DNA of 64,000 nt, taken from NCBI RefSeq assembly GCF_932526225.1, contig NC_064035.1:5579501-5643500 (forward strand). The letters are read 5' to 3'. The DNA is from Nematostella vectensis. Lineage: Eukaryota; Cnidaria; Anthozoa; Actiniaria; Edwardsiidae. Below, in pieces: positions 45,201 to 56,459 of the stretch (positions are counted from its first letter, which is position 1; every line of letters begins with the position of its first letter). The position numbers and the translations under genes are program-made. The notes beneath the pieces were generated by a model, which saw nothing but the letters and a program-made list of their open reading frames with translations, was not told the origin of the DNA and did not search any database.

Positions 45201-48200
45201 GGACTGCGCAAAAGACTAAAATCGTTGGTATAAGATAGCCTGCAAGTGCGACTGCAATATGACTGCAAGGGAAAGTGATGGGAGGGGTGGGCGATTTTAA
45301 TCTGCTCTAATTTTTTTCTCGAATCCTCAGGTTTTCACGATTGTTTTTTTTTCCTTGCACCTAAGGTCGGCAACATTTTTCCTATATTTCTTCTTTGCAT
45401 CATTTTCTTTTGCTTTTCGTCCCACCTCCTCATCATCATCTGGCTCTTCAGTAAGCAGCAGTTACAAATCAAAGGCAGGACGTGAGAATTTTTGTAACAT
45501 TTCAGGCACCAGGCCCACTCAGTCACCAGTTACCCAGGCTCCCACTGATCCTCCGACACATGCTCCCGTGACTTCAGGACCCACCACATCGCCGACAGGA
45601 GCTGTTGGTGAGATTTTTTTTTTTTAGTCATACGTGCGAATTACAAGCATGATTTATGATTTGTAGAGATTGATTAGTAAGGGGGGAGGGGGACGGGGAC
45701 GGGGACGGGGAGGGGGAGGGGGAGGTCTAAAAGTGATAGGGGTGCTCGTCGGAGATTCGAAATACTCCTAAAAAGACCCGTGCACCAAAAATAGCTTCCC
45801 TTGAAAGACCCCAGAAGCTAACATTACCTCTAAGCCTATTTTCTCTCAGATACCCCCTAAAAATACGACAAGCATCGGCCTATCTGGTCGACATATAAGA
45901 GCCTCTGAAGAGGGATATTGATTAGAAAAGAATCCTGATGTACGTGCACAGGGTTAAAGTGTGCTGACAAACGAAGAGAATGCCCTGATTGGGCGAGAAG
46001 AGGAAAATGCTCCAAATCTGGGTGGACGTTCAGGAACTGTCTGATCAGTTGCAAGGCGCGCTGTGACACCGCGCCCCCAAAAGCCCCAGGTGGGTAAAAT
46101 GATAATGCATGCAAGCGATAGGCAGAATAACGAAATGCCCCCTGTATGCAGGTATGCAAGGGGAAATAGGAAGGGGGAATATTGGGATGGGAGGGTACTT
46201 GCTTTGTTTTTTGTACAAGACAACAGCTTAGTCGTTGTCGCCGTTTCGCGGCTCTTTGTCGCTAGGCGTTTCCAGGTAGTGCTCCCAAAAAGCCAAAAAA
46301 GTGCTCCCCAAAACACCCAAAAAGTGCTTAAAAAGTGCTCTAAAATCAAAATTGTGCTCAAATAGTGCTCATTGGCGAAAAGAAAATTACCGTATATTTT
46401 TAAAATAATTTAGAGATAAGTTGTGTTTTAATTAAAATTTGAATAAAAGAAAGAATATTGCTTTTAATAAATACATGCATTAGAGTATCTTATTTTGTTG
46501 TCCATGAACGGGTAAATCATACTTAAGTGTATAACAACTAAGGACTTTGTTCTCTTTTGTGTTTGTTTACCTTTGTTTTTTGGATACTACTAAAAACAAT
46601 GTTCATTTACAAACATCACCAATGTCAATAATGTCAAACCTGATAACAGACCCTAATTATAACAATCTCCCAACGAGAAATAATTACAATAGATGTAAAA
46701 CAGGAAAACATTGCAAACAGATCTTCTAGATAAGGCATTCTATTATTGTAATGAACTCCACAGGTTACCCAATATTTGTGGTTACCAAAGCACAGGCTAC
46801 CCATTAAAATGTCGAAATCACCAGTCTTACAGTCTTAGCCTAGTTGAGATAATATTATTTGTAGTCAAGGAAACTAGAAATGTCTATATAAGACAACAAA
46901 ATCTAGTAACTTGAGTTAAAAAAGCTAGAAGTTGACTTGTTTACCCAAAAAGTGCTCTCTGATCAAAATAGTGCTCCTAAACCCAAATTGCGCTAAAGTA
47001 GTGCCGAGCACAATCTGGAAAGGCCTTTGTCGCGGCTCGTGAGTAGTGAACTTGAGCCTCAGGAACCAGGTTACCCGATAATGGGATTCGTTTCTCAAGC
47101 AAGAATAGAATCCAGGTCAGGGAATGCGAATCCTTCCCGGATAAAGGATGTGTATCGCCACAAACTTCATTAACCTGGGGACGTAAAAGAACCTCTGGGG
47201 ATTCTGGTCCGTCGAACCATCTTTGGTAACAGTGCTTATTACCAACTAAACCATAATCACTTACGAGTACTCAATTACGCTTCGACTTACGAGTAAAGTC
47301 AGACACATGTGAAGCGAATTTGATCATGTCTCTCGATGTTATTTTGCGCTATACAAATACTAAAAACTTCATTCGCTCTTGTAGGCTCGTGTGGACAAGC
47401 CCTCGGACTCGGTTGGAATCCGACTCTCCCCGACATCGCCTTTTCTGCGTCGACCACTCTTAGACCAGGTGCGTGCGGAACAAAAAGTATGCATCCAATA
47501 ATTTCATGCTTTAATCCTGAAATGTATATCAAATTCCTAACACATCTACACCGAGCAATAATACTGGTTTTAAGATCAACATTTTTGCGGTTTTCACAAC
47601 TGTAAAATGTGCGGCTGGTTATCACGATTCAACGATTTTTTTTATATAACTACGCATTTTCCCCACGCAAGAGTTAATGTTCTTCTAGTAATCGTTTTTC
47701 ACGGATCCCTTAATGTGCGTGCTTTCCCAAGGAGGAGGATGGGAAGCTGCGGCCCATAGCGCCAGGCTGTACATGGAAGACGATCATAACCGGAGGCTGA
47801 TTGGGGGTTGGTGCCCAACGTCTCGCGATAACAGTTGGCTCAAGATTGACCTGGGACGAGAGAAGCGTTTAACGGCCATCGCAACCCAAGGTTGGCCTCA
47901 CTTAAGGGGTTAACAAAGAGGGAGGGCGTTTGGGATAGTGAGGTTAAATTTTCACCCTTTATAACACAAGAAAATTTATCCCTAAACTATAAATGAATAT
48001 TAGTGTAATTAACAAGTTTCTCGAATTAGAATCCCACTGTCTGTGTTTTCGGGAGAACATGTTCTCCTGGTGTTTTATATTAAATTCTAGTATTGTAAGA
48101 GACGGAGGTGTAGGGATATTATTTGTAGGCACGGCTTTTAGCTCTAGAGGGGGGGAGGGCTTATTGTAAGGGATGGCTTTTAGCTCTACAGGGGGGAGGG

Positions 48201-51200
48201 CTTATTGTAAGGGATGGATTTTAGCTCTACAGGGGGGGAGGGCTTATTGTAAGGGATGGCTTTTAGCTCTACAGGGGGAGGGCTTATTGTAAGGGATGGC
48301 TTTTAGCTCTACAGGGGGAGGGCTTATTGGAAGGGATGGCTTTTAGCTCTACAGGGGGGAGGGCTTATTGTAAGGGATGGCTTTTAGCTCTACAGGGGGG
48401 GGGCTTATTGTAAGGGATGGCTTTTAGCTCTACAGGGGGAGGGCTTATTGGAAGGGATGGCTTTTAGCTCTACAGGGGGGAGGGCTTATTGTAAGGGATG
48501 GCTTTTAGCTCTACAGGGGGGAGGGCTTATTGTAAGGGATGGCTTTTAGCTCTACAGGGGGGGAAGGGCTTATTGTAAGGGATGGCTTTTAGCTCTACAG
48601 GGGGGAGGGCTTATTGTAAGGGAAGGCTTTTAGCTCTACAGGGGGGAGGGCTTATTGTAAGGGATGGCTTTTAGCTCTACAGGGGGAGGGCTTATTGTAA
48701 GGGATGGCTTCAAGCTCTACAGGGGGGGAGGGGCTTATTGGAAGGGATGGCTTTTAGCTCTACAGGGGGAGGGCTTATTGTAAGGGATGGCTTTTAGCTC
48801 TACAGGGGGGAGGGCTTATTGTAAGGGATGGCTTTTAGCTCTACAGGGGGGAAGGGCTTATTGTAAGGGATGGCTTTTAGCTCTACAGGGGGGGAGGGCT
48901 TATTGTAAGGGATGGCTTTTAGCTCTACAGGGGGGGAGGGCTTATTGTAAGGGATGGCTTTTAGCTCTACAGGGGGAAGGGCTTATTGTAAGGGATGGCT
49001 TTTAGCTCTAAAGGGGGAGGGCTTATTGTAAGGGATGGATTTTAGCTCTAAAGGGGGGAGGGCTTATTGTAAGGGATGGCTTTTAGCTCTACAGGGTGGG
49101 GGAGGGCTTATTGTAAGGGATGGCTTTTAGCTCTACAGGGGGAGGGCTTATTGTAAGGGATGGATTTTAGCTCTACAGGGGGGAGGGCTTATTGTAAGGG
49201 ATGGCTTTTAGCTCTACAGGGGGGGAGGAGGGCTTATTGTAAGGGATGGCTTTTAGATCTACAGGGGGGAGGGCTTATTGTAAGGGATGGCTTTTAGCTC
49301 TACAGGGGGGGAGGGCTTATTGTAAGGGATGGCTTTTAGCTCTACAGGGGGAGGGCTTATTGTAAGGGATGGCTTTTAGCTCTACAGGGGTAGGGCTTAT
49401 TGTAAGGGATGGCTTTTAGCTCTACAGGGGGAAGGGCTTATTGTAAGGGATGGCTTTTAGCTCTACAGGGGGGAGGGCTTATTGTAAGGGATGGCTTTTA
49501 GCTCTACAGGGGGAGGGCTTATTGTAAGGGATGGCTTTTAGCTCTACAGGGGGGAGGGCTTATTGTAAGGGATGGCTTCTAGCTCTACAGGGGGGAGGGC
49601 TTATTGTAAGGGATGGCTTTTAGCTCTACAGGGGGGAGGGCTTATTGTAAGGGATGGCTTTTAGCTCTACAGGGAGGAGGGCTTATTGTAAGGGATGGCT
49701 TTTAGCTCTACAGGGGGGGAGGGCTTATTGTAAGGGATGGCTTTTAGCTCTAGAGGGGGGAGGGCTTATTGTAAGGGATGGCTTTTAGCTCTACAGGGGG
49801 GAGGGCTTATTGGAAGGGATGGCTTTTAGCTCTACAGGGGGGAAGGCTTATTGTAAGGGATGGCTTTTAGCTCTACAGGGGGAGGGCTTATTGTAAGGGA
49901 TGGCTTTTAGCTCTACAGGGGGAGGGCTTATTGTAAGGGATGGCTTTTAGCTCTACAGGGGGGAGGGCTTATTGTAAGGGATGGCTTTTAGCTCTACAGG
50001 GGGGAGGGCTTATTGTAAGGGATGGCTTTTAGCTCTACAGGGGGGAGGACTTATTGTAAGGGATGGCTTTTAGCTCTACAGGGGGGAGGGGCTTATTGGA
50101 AGGGATGGCTTTTTGCTCTACAGGGGGGAGGACTTATTGTAAGGGATGGCTTTTAGCTCTACAGGGGAAGGGCTTATTGTAAGGGATGGCTTTTAGCTCT
50201 ACAGGGGGGGAGGGCTTATTGTAAGGGATGGCTTTTAGCTCTACAGGGGGGGAGGGCTTATTGTAAGGGATGGCTTTTAGCTCTACAGGGGGGGAGGGCT
50301 TATTGTAAGGGATGGCTTTTAGCTCTACAGGGGGGGAGGGCTTATTGTAAGGGATGGCTTTTAGCTCTACAGGGGGGAGGGCTTATTGTAAGGGATGGCT
50401 TTTAGCTCTACAGGGGGGGAGGGCTTATTGTAAGGGATGGCTTTTAGCTCTACAGGGGGAAGGGCTTATTGTAAGGGATGGCTTTTAGCTCTACAGGGGG
50501 GGAGGGCTTATTGTAAGGGATGGCTTTTAGCTCTACAGGGGGGAGGGGCTTATTGGAAGGGATGGCTTTTAGCTCTACAGGGGGAGGGCTTATTGTAAGG
50601 GATGGCTTTTAGCTCTACAGGGGGAGGGCTTATTGTAAGGGATGGCTTCTAGCTCTACAGGGGGGGAGGGGCTTATTGGAAGGGATGGCTTTTAGCTCTA
50701 CAGGGGGAGGGCTTATTGTAAGGGATGGCTTTTAGCTCTACAGGGGGGAGGGCTTATTGTAAGGGATGGCTTTTAGCTCTACAGGGGGAAGGGCTTATTG
50801 TAAGGGATGGCTTTTAGCTCTACAGGGGGGGAGGGCTTATTGTAAGGGATGGCTTTTAGCTCTACAGGGGGGGAGGGCTTATTGTAAGGGATGGCTTTTA
50901 GCTCTACAGGGGGAAGGGCTTATTGTAAGGGATGGCTTTTAGCTCTAAAGGGGGAGGGCTTATTGTAAGGGATGGATTTTAGCTCTAAAGGGGGGAGGGC
51001 TTATTGTAAGGGATGGCTTTTAGCTCTACAGGGTGGGGGAGGGCTTATTGTAAGGGATGGCTTTTAGCTCTACAGGGGGAGGGCTTATTGTAAGGGATGG
51101 CTTTTAGCTCTACAGGGGGAGGGCTTATTGTAAGGGATGGCTTTTAGCTCTACAGGGGGAGGGCTTATTGTAAGGGATGGCTTTTAGCTCTACAGGGGGG

Positions 51201-54200
51201 AGGGCTTATTGTAAGGGATGGCTTTTAGCTCTACAGGGGGAGGGCTTATTGTAAGGGATGGCTTCAAGCTCTACAGGGGGGGAGGGGCTTATTGGAAGGG
51301 ATGGCTTTTAGCTCTACAGGGGGGGAGGGCTTATTGTAAGGGATGGCTTTTAGCTCTACAGGGGGAAGGGCTTATTGTAAGGGATGGCTTTTAGCTCTAA
51401 AGGGGGAGGGCTTATTGTAAGGGATGGATTTTAGCTCTAAAGGGGGGAGGGCTTATTGTAAGGGATGGCTTTTAGCTCTACAGGGTGGGGGAGGGCTTAT
51501 TGTAAGGGATGGCTTTTAGCTCTACAGGGGGAGGGCTTATTGTAAGGGATGGATTTTAGCTCTACAGGGGGGAGGGCTTATTGTAAGGGATGGCTTTTAG
51601 CTCTACAGGGGGGGAGGAGGGCTTATTGTAAGGGATGGCTTTTAGATCTACAGGGGGGAGGGCTTATTGTAAGGGATGGCTTTTAGCTCTACAGGGGGGG
51701 AGGGCTTATTGTAAGGGATGGCTTTTAGCTCTACAGGGGGAGGGCTTATTGTAAGGGATGGCTTTTAGCTCTACAGGGGTAGGGCTTATTGTAAGGGATG
51801 GCTTTTAGCTCTACAGGGGGAAGGGCTTATTGTAAGGGATGGCTTTTAGCTCTACAGGGGGGAGGGCTTATTGTAAGGGATGGCTTTTAGCTCTACAGGG
51901 GGAGGGCTTATTGTAAGGGATGGCTTTTAGCTCTACAGGGGGGAGGGCTTATTGTAAGGGATGGCTTCTAGCTCTACAGGGGGGAGGGCTTATTGTAAGG
52001 GATGGCTTTTAGCTCTACAGGGGGGAGGGCTTATTGTAAGGGATGGCTTTTAGCTCTACAGGGGGGAGGGCTTATTGTAAGGGATGGCTTTTAGCTCTAC
52101 AGGGGGGGAGGGCTTATTGTAAGGGATGGCTTTTAGCTCTAGAGGGGGGAGGGCTTATTGTAAGGGATGGCTTTTAGCTCTACAGGGGGGAGGGCTTATT
52201 GGAAGGGATGGCTTTTAGCTCTACAGGGGGGAAGGCTTATTGTAAGGGATGGCTTTTAGCTCTACAGGGGGAGGGCTTATTGTAAGGGATGGCTTTTAGC
52301 TCTACAGGGGGAGGGCTTATTGTAAGGGATGGCTTTTAGCTCTACAGGGGGGAGGGCTTATTGTAAGGGATGGCTTTTAGCTCTACAGGGGGGAGGGCTT
52401 ATTGTAAGGGATGGCTTTTAGCTCTACAGGGGGGAGGACTTATTGTAAGGGATGGCTTTTAGCTCTACAGGGGGGAGGGGCTTATTGGAAGGGATGGCTT
52501 TTTGCTCTACAGGGGGGAGGACTTATTGTAAGGGATGGCTTTTAGCTCTACAGGGGAAGGGCTTATTGTAAGGGATGGCTTTTAGCTCTACAGGGGGGGA
52601 GGGCTTATTGTAAGGGATGGCTTTTAGCTCTACAGGGGGAGGGCTTATTGTAAGGGATGGCTTTTAGCTCTACAGGGGGGGAGGGCTTATTGTAAGGGAT
52701 GGCTTTTAGCTCTACAGGGGGAAGGGCTTATTGTAAGGGATGGCTTTTAGCTTTACAGGGGGGGAGGGCTTATTGTAAGGGATGGCTTTTAGCTCTACAG
52801 GGGGGAGGGGCTTATTGGAAGGGATGGCTTTTAGCTTTAAAGGGGGGAGGGCTTATTGTAAGGGATGGCTTTTAGCTCTACAGGGGGAGGGCTTATTGTA
52901 AGGGATGGCTTTTAGCTCTACAGGGGGAGGGCTTATTGTAAGGGATGGATTTTAGCTCTACAGGGGGGAGGGGCTTATTGTAAGGGATGGCTTTTAGCTC
53001 TACAGGGGGGAGGGCTTATTGTAAGGGATGGCTTTTAGCTCTACAGGGGGGGAGGGCTTATTGTAAGGGATGGCTTTTAGCTCTACAGGGGGAGGGCTTA
53101 TTGTAAGGGATGGCTTTTAGCTCTACAGGGGTAGGGCTTATTGTAAGGGATGGCTTTTAGCTCTACAGGGGGAAGGGCTTATTGTAAGGGATGGCTTTTA
53201 GCTCTACAGGGGGGAGGGCTTATTGTAAGGGATGGCTTTTAGCTCTACAGGGGGAGGGCTTATTGTAAGGGATGGCTTTTAGCTCTACAGGGGGGAGGGC
53301 TTATTGTAAGGGATGGCTTCTAGCTCTACAGGGGGGAGGGCTTATTGTAAGGGATGGCTTTTAGCTCTACAGGGGGGAGGGCTTATTGTAAGGGATGGCT
53401 TTTAGCTCTACAGGGGGGAGGGCTTATTGTAAGGGATTGCTTTTAGCTCTACAGGGGGGGAGGGCTTATTGTAAGGGATGGCTTTTAGCTCTACAGGGGG
53501 AGGGCTTATTGTAAGGGATGGCTTTTAGCTCTACAGGGGGAAGGGCTTATTGTAAGGGATGGCTTTTAGCTCTACAGGGGGGAGGGCTTATTGTAAGGGA
53601 TGGCTTTTAGCTCTACAGGGGGAGGGCTTATTGTAAGGGATGGCTTTTAGCTCTACAGGGGGGAGGGCTTATTGTAAGGGATGGCTTCTAGCTCTACAGG
53701 GGGGAGGGCTTATTGTAAGGGATGGCTTTTAGCTCTACAGGGGGGAGGGCTTATTGTAAGGGATGGCTTTTAGCTCTACAGGGGGGGAGGAGGGCTTATT
53801 GTAAGGGATGGCTTTTAGATCTACAGGGGGGAGGGCTTATTGTAAGGGATGGCTTTTAGCTATAAAGGGGGGAGGGCTTATTGAAAGGGATGGCTTTTGG
53901 CTATAGCTGTCTAGGGGTGGGGGGTGGGTATTAAGCCTGTTCAGCACACGCTAGTTGCGTGAAAGACGGAAAAGCTGACCGAAGCTCCAATCTCCCTATT
54001 TTTGGTCGAGCGCTACGTTCGGCTAATAAGCTAGAGCTTATTGAAATGGAGGGCTTTTAGTTCTAGATGGGGGAAGGGCTTATTGGAAGGGGAGGCTTAG
54101 AACCTTTAAGTCTGGTAGCAGTATTTGCTAAAAACTTTGATTGTTTTTATTTCTCAGGACGGGACGTGTTCTATGAGCACGTCGAGAGATACGAGCTGGA

Positions 54201-55830
54201 GTTTAGCAGGGATGGTAGCAACTGGACCAAGTACCCCAAGGTCTGCATTTTTATAACAACTCTTTTAATTACTGGTTTTACTCAAACTAACTGTGCTGCG
54301 CGTCGTCAAGTTTTCAAGCAGTAAATACGCTATGCCCACAATATGAATTATTCAAGAACAATTTCTATTACTTCATACCAACATGATATTAAAACAGGTG
54401 CGTGCCGAAGGATGCAAAGATTGCGCGTACCCTTCCCCAGTAACCGCCAAAGATAAAACATTACTTATTGGAGGATCGTCAAATTCTTTCAAATGGTTTT
54501 CCATGTGATGCCTATGGCTGCATACCCCGAGCAAATCCTGTGTACGCTCCTGTTCAGGAGAATTGCGATCACTCCATCATACTTTCCATATAGTATAATC
54601 CCTCAGGTATTCAAGGGCAATAGCGATCACTTCATCATACTCTCCATATGATATAATCTCCCAGGTATTCAAGAGAATTACGATCACTCCATCATACTCT
54701 CCATATGATATATTTCCCAGGTATTCAAGGGCAATACCGATCACATTATCTTACTCTCCATATGATAAATCCCTCATGTATTCAAGGGCAATACCGATCA
54801 CTTCATCATGCTCTACATATATATCCCACAGGTATTCAAGGGCAATACCGATCACTTCATCATACTCTCCATATGATATATCCCTCGGGTATCCAAGGGC
54901 AATACCGAGCACTATATCATACTCTCCATATGATATATCCCCCAGGTATCCAAGGGCAATACCGATCACTTTATCATACTCTCCATATGATATATCACTC
55001 AGGTATTCAAGGGCAATTGCGATCACTTCATCATACTCTCCATATGATATATCCCTCAGGTATTCAAGGGCAATACCGACCACTATATCATACTCTCCAT
55101 ATGATATATCCCTCAGGTATTCAAGGGCAATACCGATCACTATATCATACTCTCCATATGATGTATCACTCAGGTATTCAAGGGCAATACCGATCACTAT
55201 ATCATACTCTCCATATGATGTATCACTCAGGTATTCAAGGGCAATACCGATCACTATATCATACTCTCCATATGATGTATCACTCAGGTATTCAAGGGCA
55301 ATACCGATCACTTCATCATACTCTCCATATGATGTATCACTCAGGTATTCAAGGGCAATACCGATCACTATATCATACTCTCCATATGATGTATCACTCA
55401 GGTATTCAAGGGCAATACCGATTACTTCATCATACTCTCCATATGATATATCCCTCAGGTATTCAAGGGCAATACCGATCACTATATCATACTCTCCATA
55501 TGATGTATCACTCAGGTATTCAAGGGCAATACCGATCACTATATCATACTCTCCATATGATGTATCACTCAGGTATTCAAGGGCAATACCGATCACTTCA
55601 TCATACTCTCCATATGATGTATCACTCAGGTATTCAAGGGCAATACCGATCACTTCATCATACTCTCCATATGATATATCCCTCAGGTATTCAAGGGCAA
55701 TTGCGATCACTTCACGCCAGTGCTCAACACCTTCCAGCCCCAAGTAGCACGCTTCATCCGGGTACTTCCACTTGGTAACCAGTACGCGTGGCCATGCATG
55801 CGCCTGGAGCTCTACGGCTGTGACTCCTAG
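39284..55830 (+). CDS. Secreted astacin-ShKT-ShKT-F5/8C metalloprotease, gene 2
   Basis: Thirteen exons: 39284-39359, 39817-40005, 40809-40932, 41661-41839, 42175-42393, 43519-43590, 44557-44682, 45021-45131, 45506-45607, 47385-47468, 47732-47890, 54158-54240, 55687-55830. The sum is 1668 nt, 555 aa, with phases intact. Domains are as in gene 1, and all exons match in length except 9 (linker, 102 against 30 nt) and 13 (144 against 198 nt). The zinc motif is HEIGHSVGFWHEQSRPDRD, and SIMHY is present. An intact frame with mostly conservative differences suggests both genes are functional. Intron 11 has grown to about 6.3 kb by array expansion. The gene ends at TAG directly after the final discoidin Cys (GCDS), the more typical family end. 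Confidence 0.9.
40809..42393 (+). CDS. Gene 2 exons 3-5: astacin catalytic domain
   Basis: Exons 40809-40932, 41661-41839 and 42175-42393 encode the catalytic domain with the same landmarks as gene 1. Differences near the active site include EQSRPDRD for EHNRPDRD and GLHDAFEK for EFHDAFEK at the exon 4/5 junction. Exon 5 ends at the same AATG|gtaaatg donor and runs into the donor-junction array. Confidence 0.92.
40938..41252. mobile_element. 315-bp MITE in intron 3 of gene 2
   Basis: Begins CAGGCCCGTACCC and ends GGTACGGGCCTG, near-perfect inverted termini, with a long C tract near the right end. Copy 1 has the empty site (ggggtaagttag at 14,537-14,548). Flanking aag on both sides suggests a 3-bp target duplication. 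The left end sits 5 bp past the exon 3 GT and leaves gtaag intact. Confidence 0.88.
42372..43478 (+). repeat. Donor-junction minisatellite, intron 5 of gene 2 (about 22 units)
   Basis: Same unit as in gene 1 but about 22 copies. Early units keep aatg|gtaaatg, middle ones have aatg|gtaagtg, and most units after about 43,150 have aaatgataagtg with the GT lost. The unit near 43,380-43,402 ends gatg|gtaagtg, as does the last standard unit of gene 1. Confidence 0.95.
43675..43970 (-). mobile_element. Old antisense LINE-like 3' fragment (copy 2)
   Basis: Counterpart of 18,960-19,250, with the same short open frame ending at 43,766 and the same hexamer tail. Confidence 0.4.
44557..45131 (+). CDS. 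Gene 2 exons 7-8: two ShKT domains
   Basis: Exons 44557-44682 (TCSDKSQNCHNF, YGYCTH, CPVTCDMC) and 45021-45131 (SCMDKSGQCKSWAENGHC, CPYSCGFC). The first cysteine region is TCSDK where gene 1 has SCCDK, so gene 1 has an extra cysteine. The alternative acceptor 102 nt upstream (at 44,454) is also in frame here. Confidence 0.9.
45506..45607 (+). CDS. Gene 2 exon 9: long Thr/Pro linker
   Basis: Starts after aacatttcag and encodes a Thr/Pro-rich stretch (TQSPVTQAPTDPPTHAPVT), typical of a flexible, probably O-glycosylated linker. It is 24 residues longer than in gene 1. Confidence 0.82.
46263..47025. mobile_element. 763-bp hAT-like non-autonomous element in intron 9 of gene 2
   Basis: Flanked by a perfect 8-bp duplication tttgtcgc (46,255-46,262 and 47,026-47,033). 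Copy 1 has a single tttgtcgc at 25,601-25,608, the empty site. The ends share ggcgtttccag and its near complement ctggaaaggcc. Sub-terminal regions carry many aagtgctc motifs. An 8-bp target duplication is typical of hAT transposons. No transposase is seen. Confidence 0.88.
47385..55830 (+). CDS. Gene 2 exons 10-13: F5/8 type C (discoidin) domain
   Basis: Exons 47385-47468, 47732-47890, 54158-54240 and 55687-55830. Landmarks as in gene 1: SCGQALGLGWNPTLPD, WLKIDLGREKRLTAIATQG, RYELEFSRDGSNWTKYPK and VARFIRVLPLGNQ ... YGCDS. Two minisatellites separate the last three exons: the 41-43-bp array in intron 11 and the 57-bp acceptor array in intron 12. Confidence 0.9.
48130..53905 (+). repeat. 41-43-bp minisatellite, intron 11 of gene 2 (about 140 units)
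   Basis: The unit is gggatggcttttagctctacag, then a run of four to eight G, then agggcttattgtaa (split here for length). Gene 1 has only about two degenerate units at the same place (26,700-26,820). Variation is mostly in the G-run length. Rare variants (tttttgctc, tagatctac, ggaggactt, ggggtaggg) recur at fixed distances, showing blocks of about 2.39 kb and 1.35 kb duplicated within the array. Each unit has ttttagctctacag (acceptor-like) followed about 17-20 nt later by gtaagg (donor-like), and G runs with quadruplex potential. Confidence 0.95.
54553..55710 (+). repeat. Acceptor-junction minisatellite, 57-bp unit, gene 2 (about 20 units)
   Basis: Same unit as 27,264-28,135. Many units here have tgatgtatcactcag instead of tgatatatccctcag, a sub-family not seen in gene 1, so this array has evolved by local amplification. 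The real exon 13 starts in the final unit at 55,687. Confidence 0.95.
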
Positions 55831-56246
55831 AGGTAAGTCACGTGACCCAAAAGCATACCACATGACTCAGAGGTACGTTACTTGCCCCTAAACAGGCACC
55901 GCTGAGGGGGAGGGGCTGGGTTATTGTCGCCCCCCTACTTTTCAGCATACTCCGCGGTCCCTGCTAAAGGGAGGTACGTCACGTGACTCTGAAGGGAGGT
56001 ACGTCACGTGAATCTTTACGGTCCAACTCATGTGACTTTAAGATCTAGATGATACGGTAGGCCATAAGAGGTCTAGCAGTTTCTAGACTAGAATCTACAC
56101 ATCTACCAATGTGCTAGACTAGAGAAGTGAATTAATACCGTTTTCTTCTTTTTTCTACAGAACTCTTCATACACCCACCAGAAAATGGAGAAAATCAAAA
56201 CTCATTTATTTAAAGCTTAGAAGACAGAAAAAATATATATCGAATT

Positions 56247-56252
56247 AATAAA
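56247..56252 (+). terminator. Candidate polyadenylation signal, gene 2
   Basis: AATAAA about 415 bp after the gene 2 stop and just past the end of the duplicated block. Candidate only. Confidence 0.3.
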
Positions 56253-56459
56253 GAGTACCATGAACCAAGCCTAATGGTCCGTGTGTGGGTGTGAATCGTG
56301 TATGGAGCAAAGGAGTAGGGGACTTGTTATTATGAGTCTTCTTGTGTTGTTGTATCCGATTTTGGAAAATCGGGTGCCATCGTGGATTTTTGTACGTGTG
56401 GGAAGTTCACACACGTCATTATACTTCCTGTTGCATAATAACAAAAATATAATAGATAG

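Larger units (their letters stand above)
36763..56039 (+). repeat. Segmental duplication, copy 2
   Basis: Direct repeat of 11,056-28,511. It is longer because of a 518-bp local tandem duplication, a MITE, a hAT-like element and the large 41-43-bp array; it lacks the intron 6 LINE and the intron 3 acidic-ORF insertion. Confidence 0.93.

Noticed and set aside
54705-55778. Plus-strand 357- and 323-codon frames with HTLHMIYPSGIQGQ or SYSPYDISLRYSRA repeats
   Set aside because: Other frames of the same 57-bp array, out of phase with exon 13.
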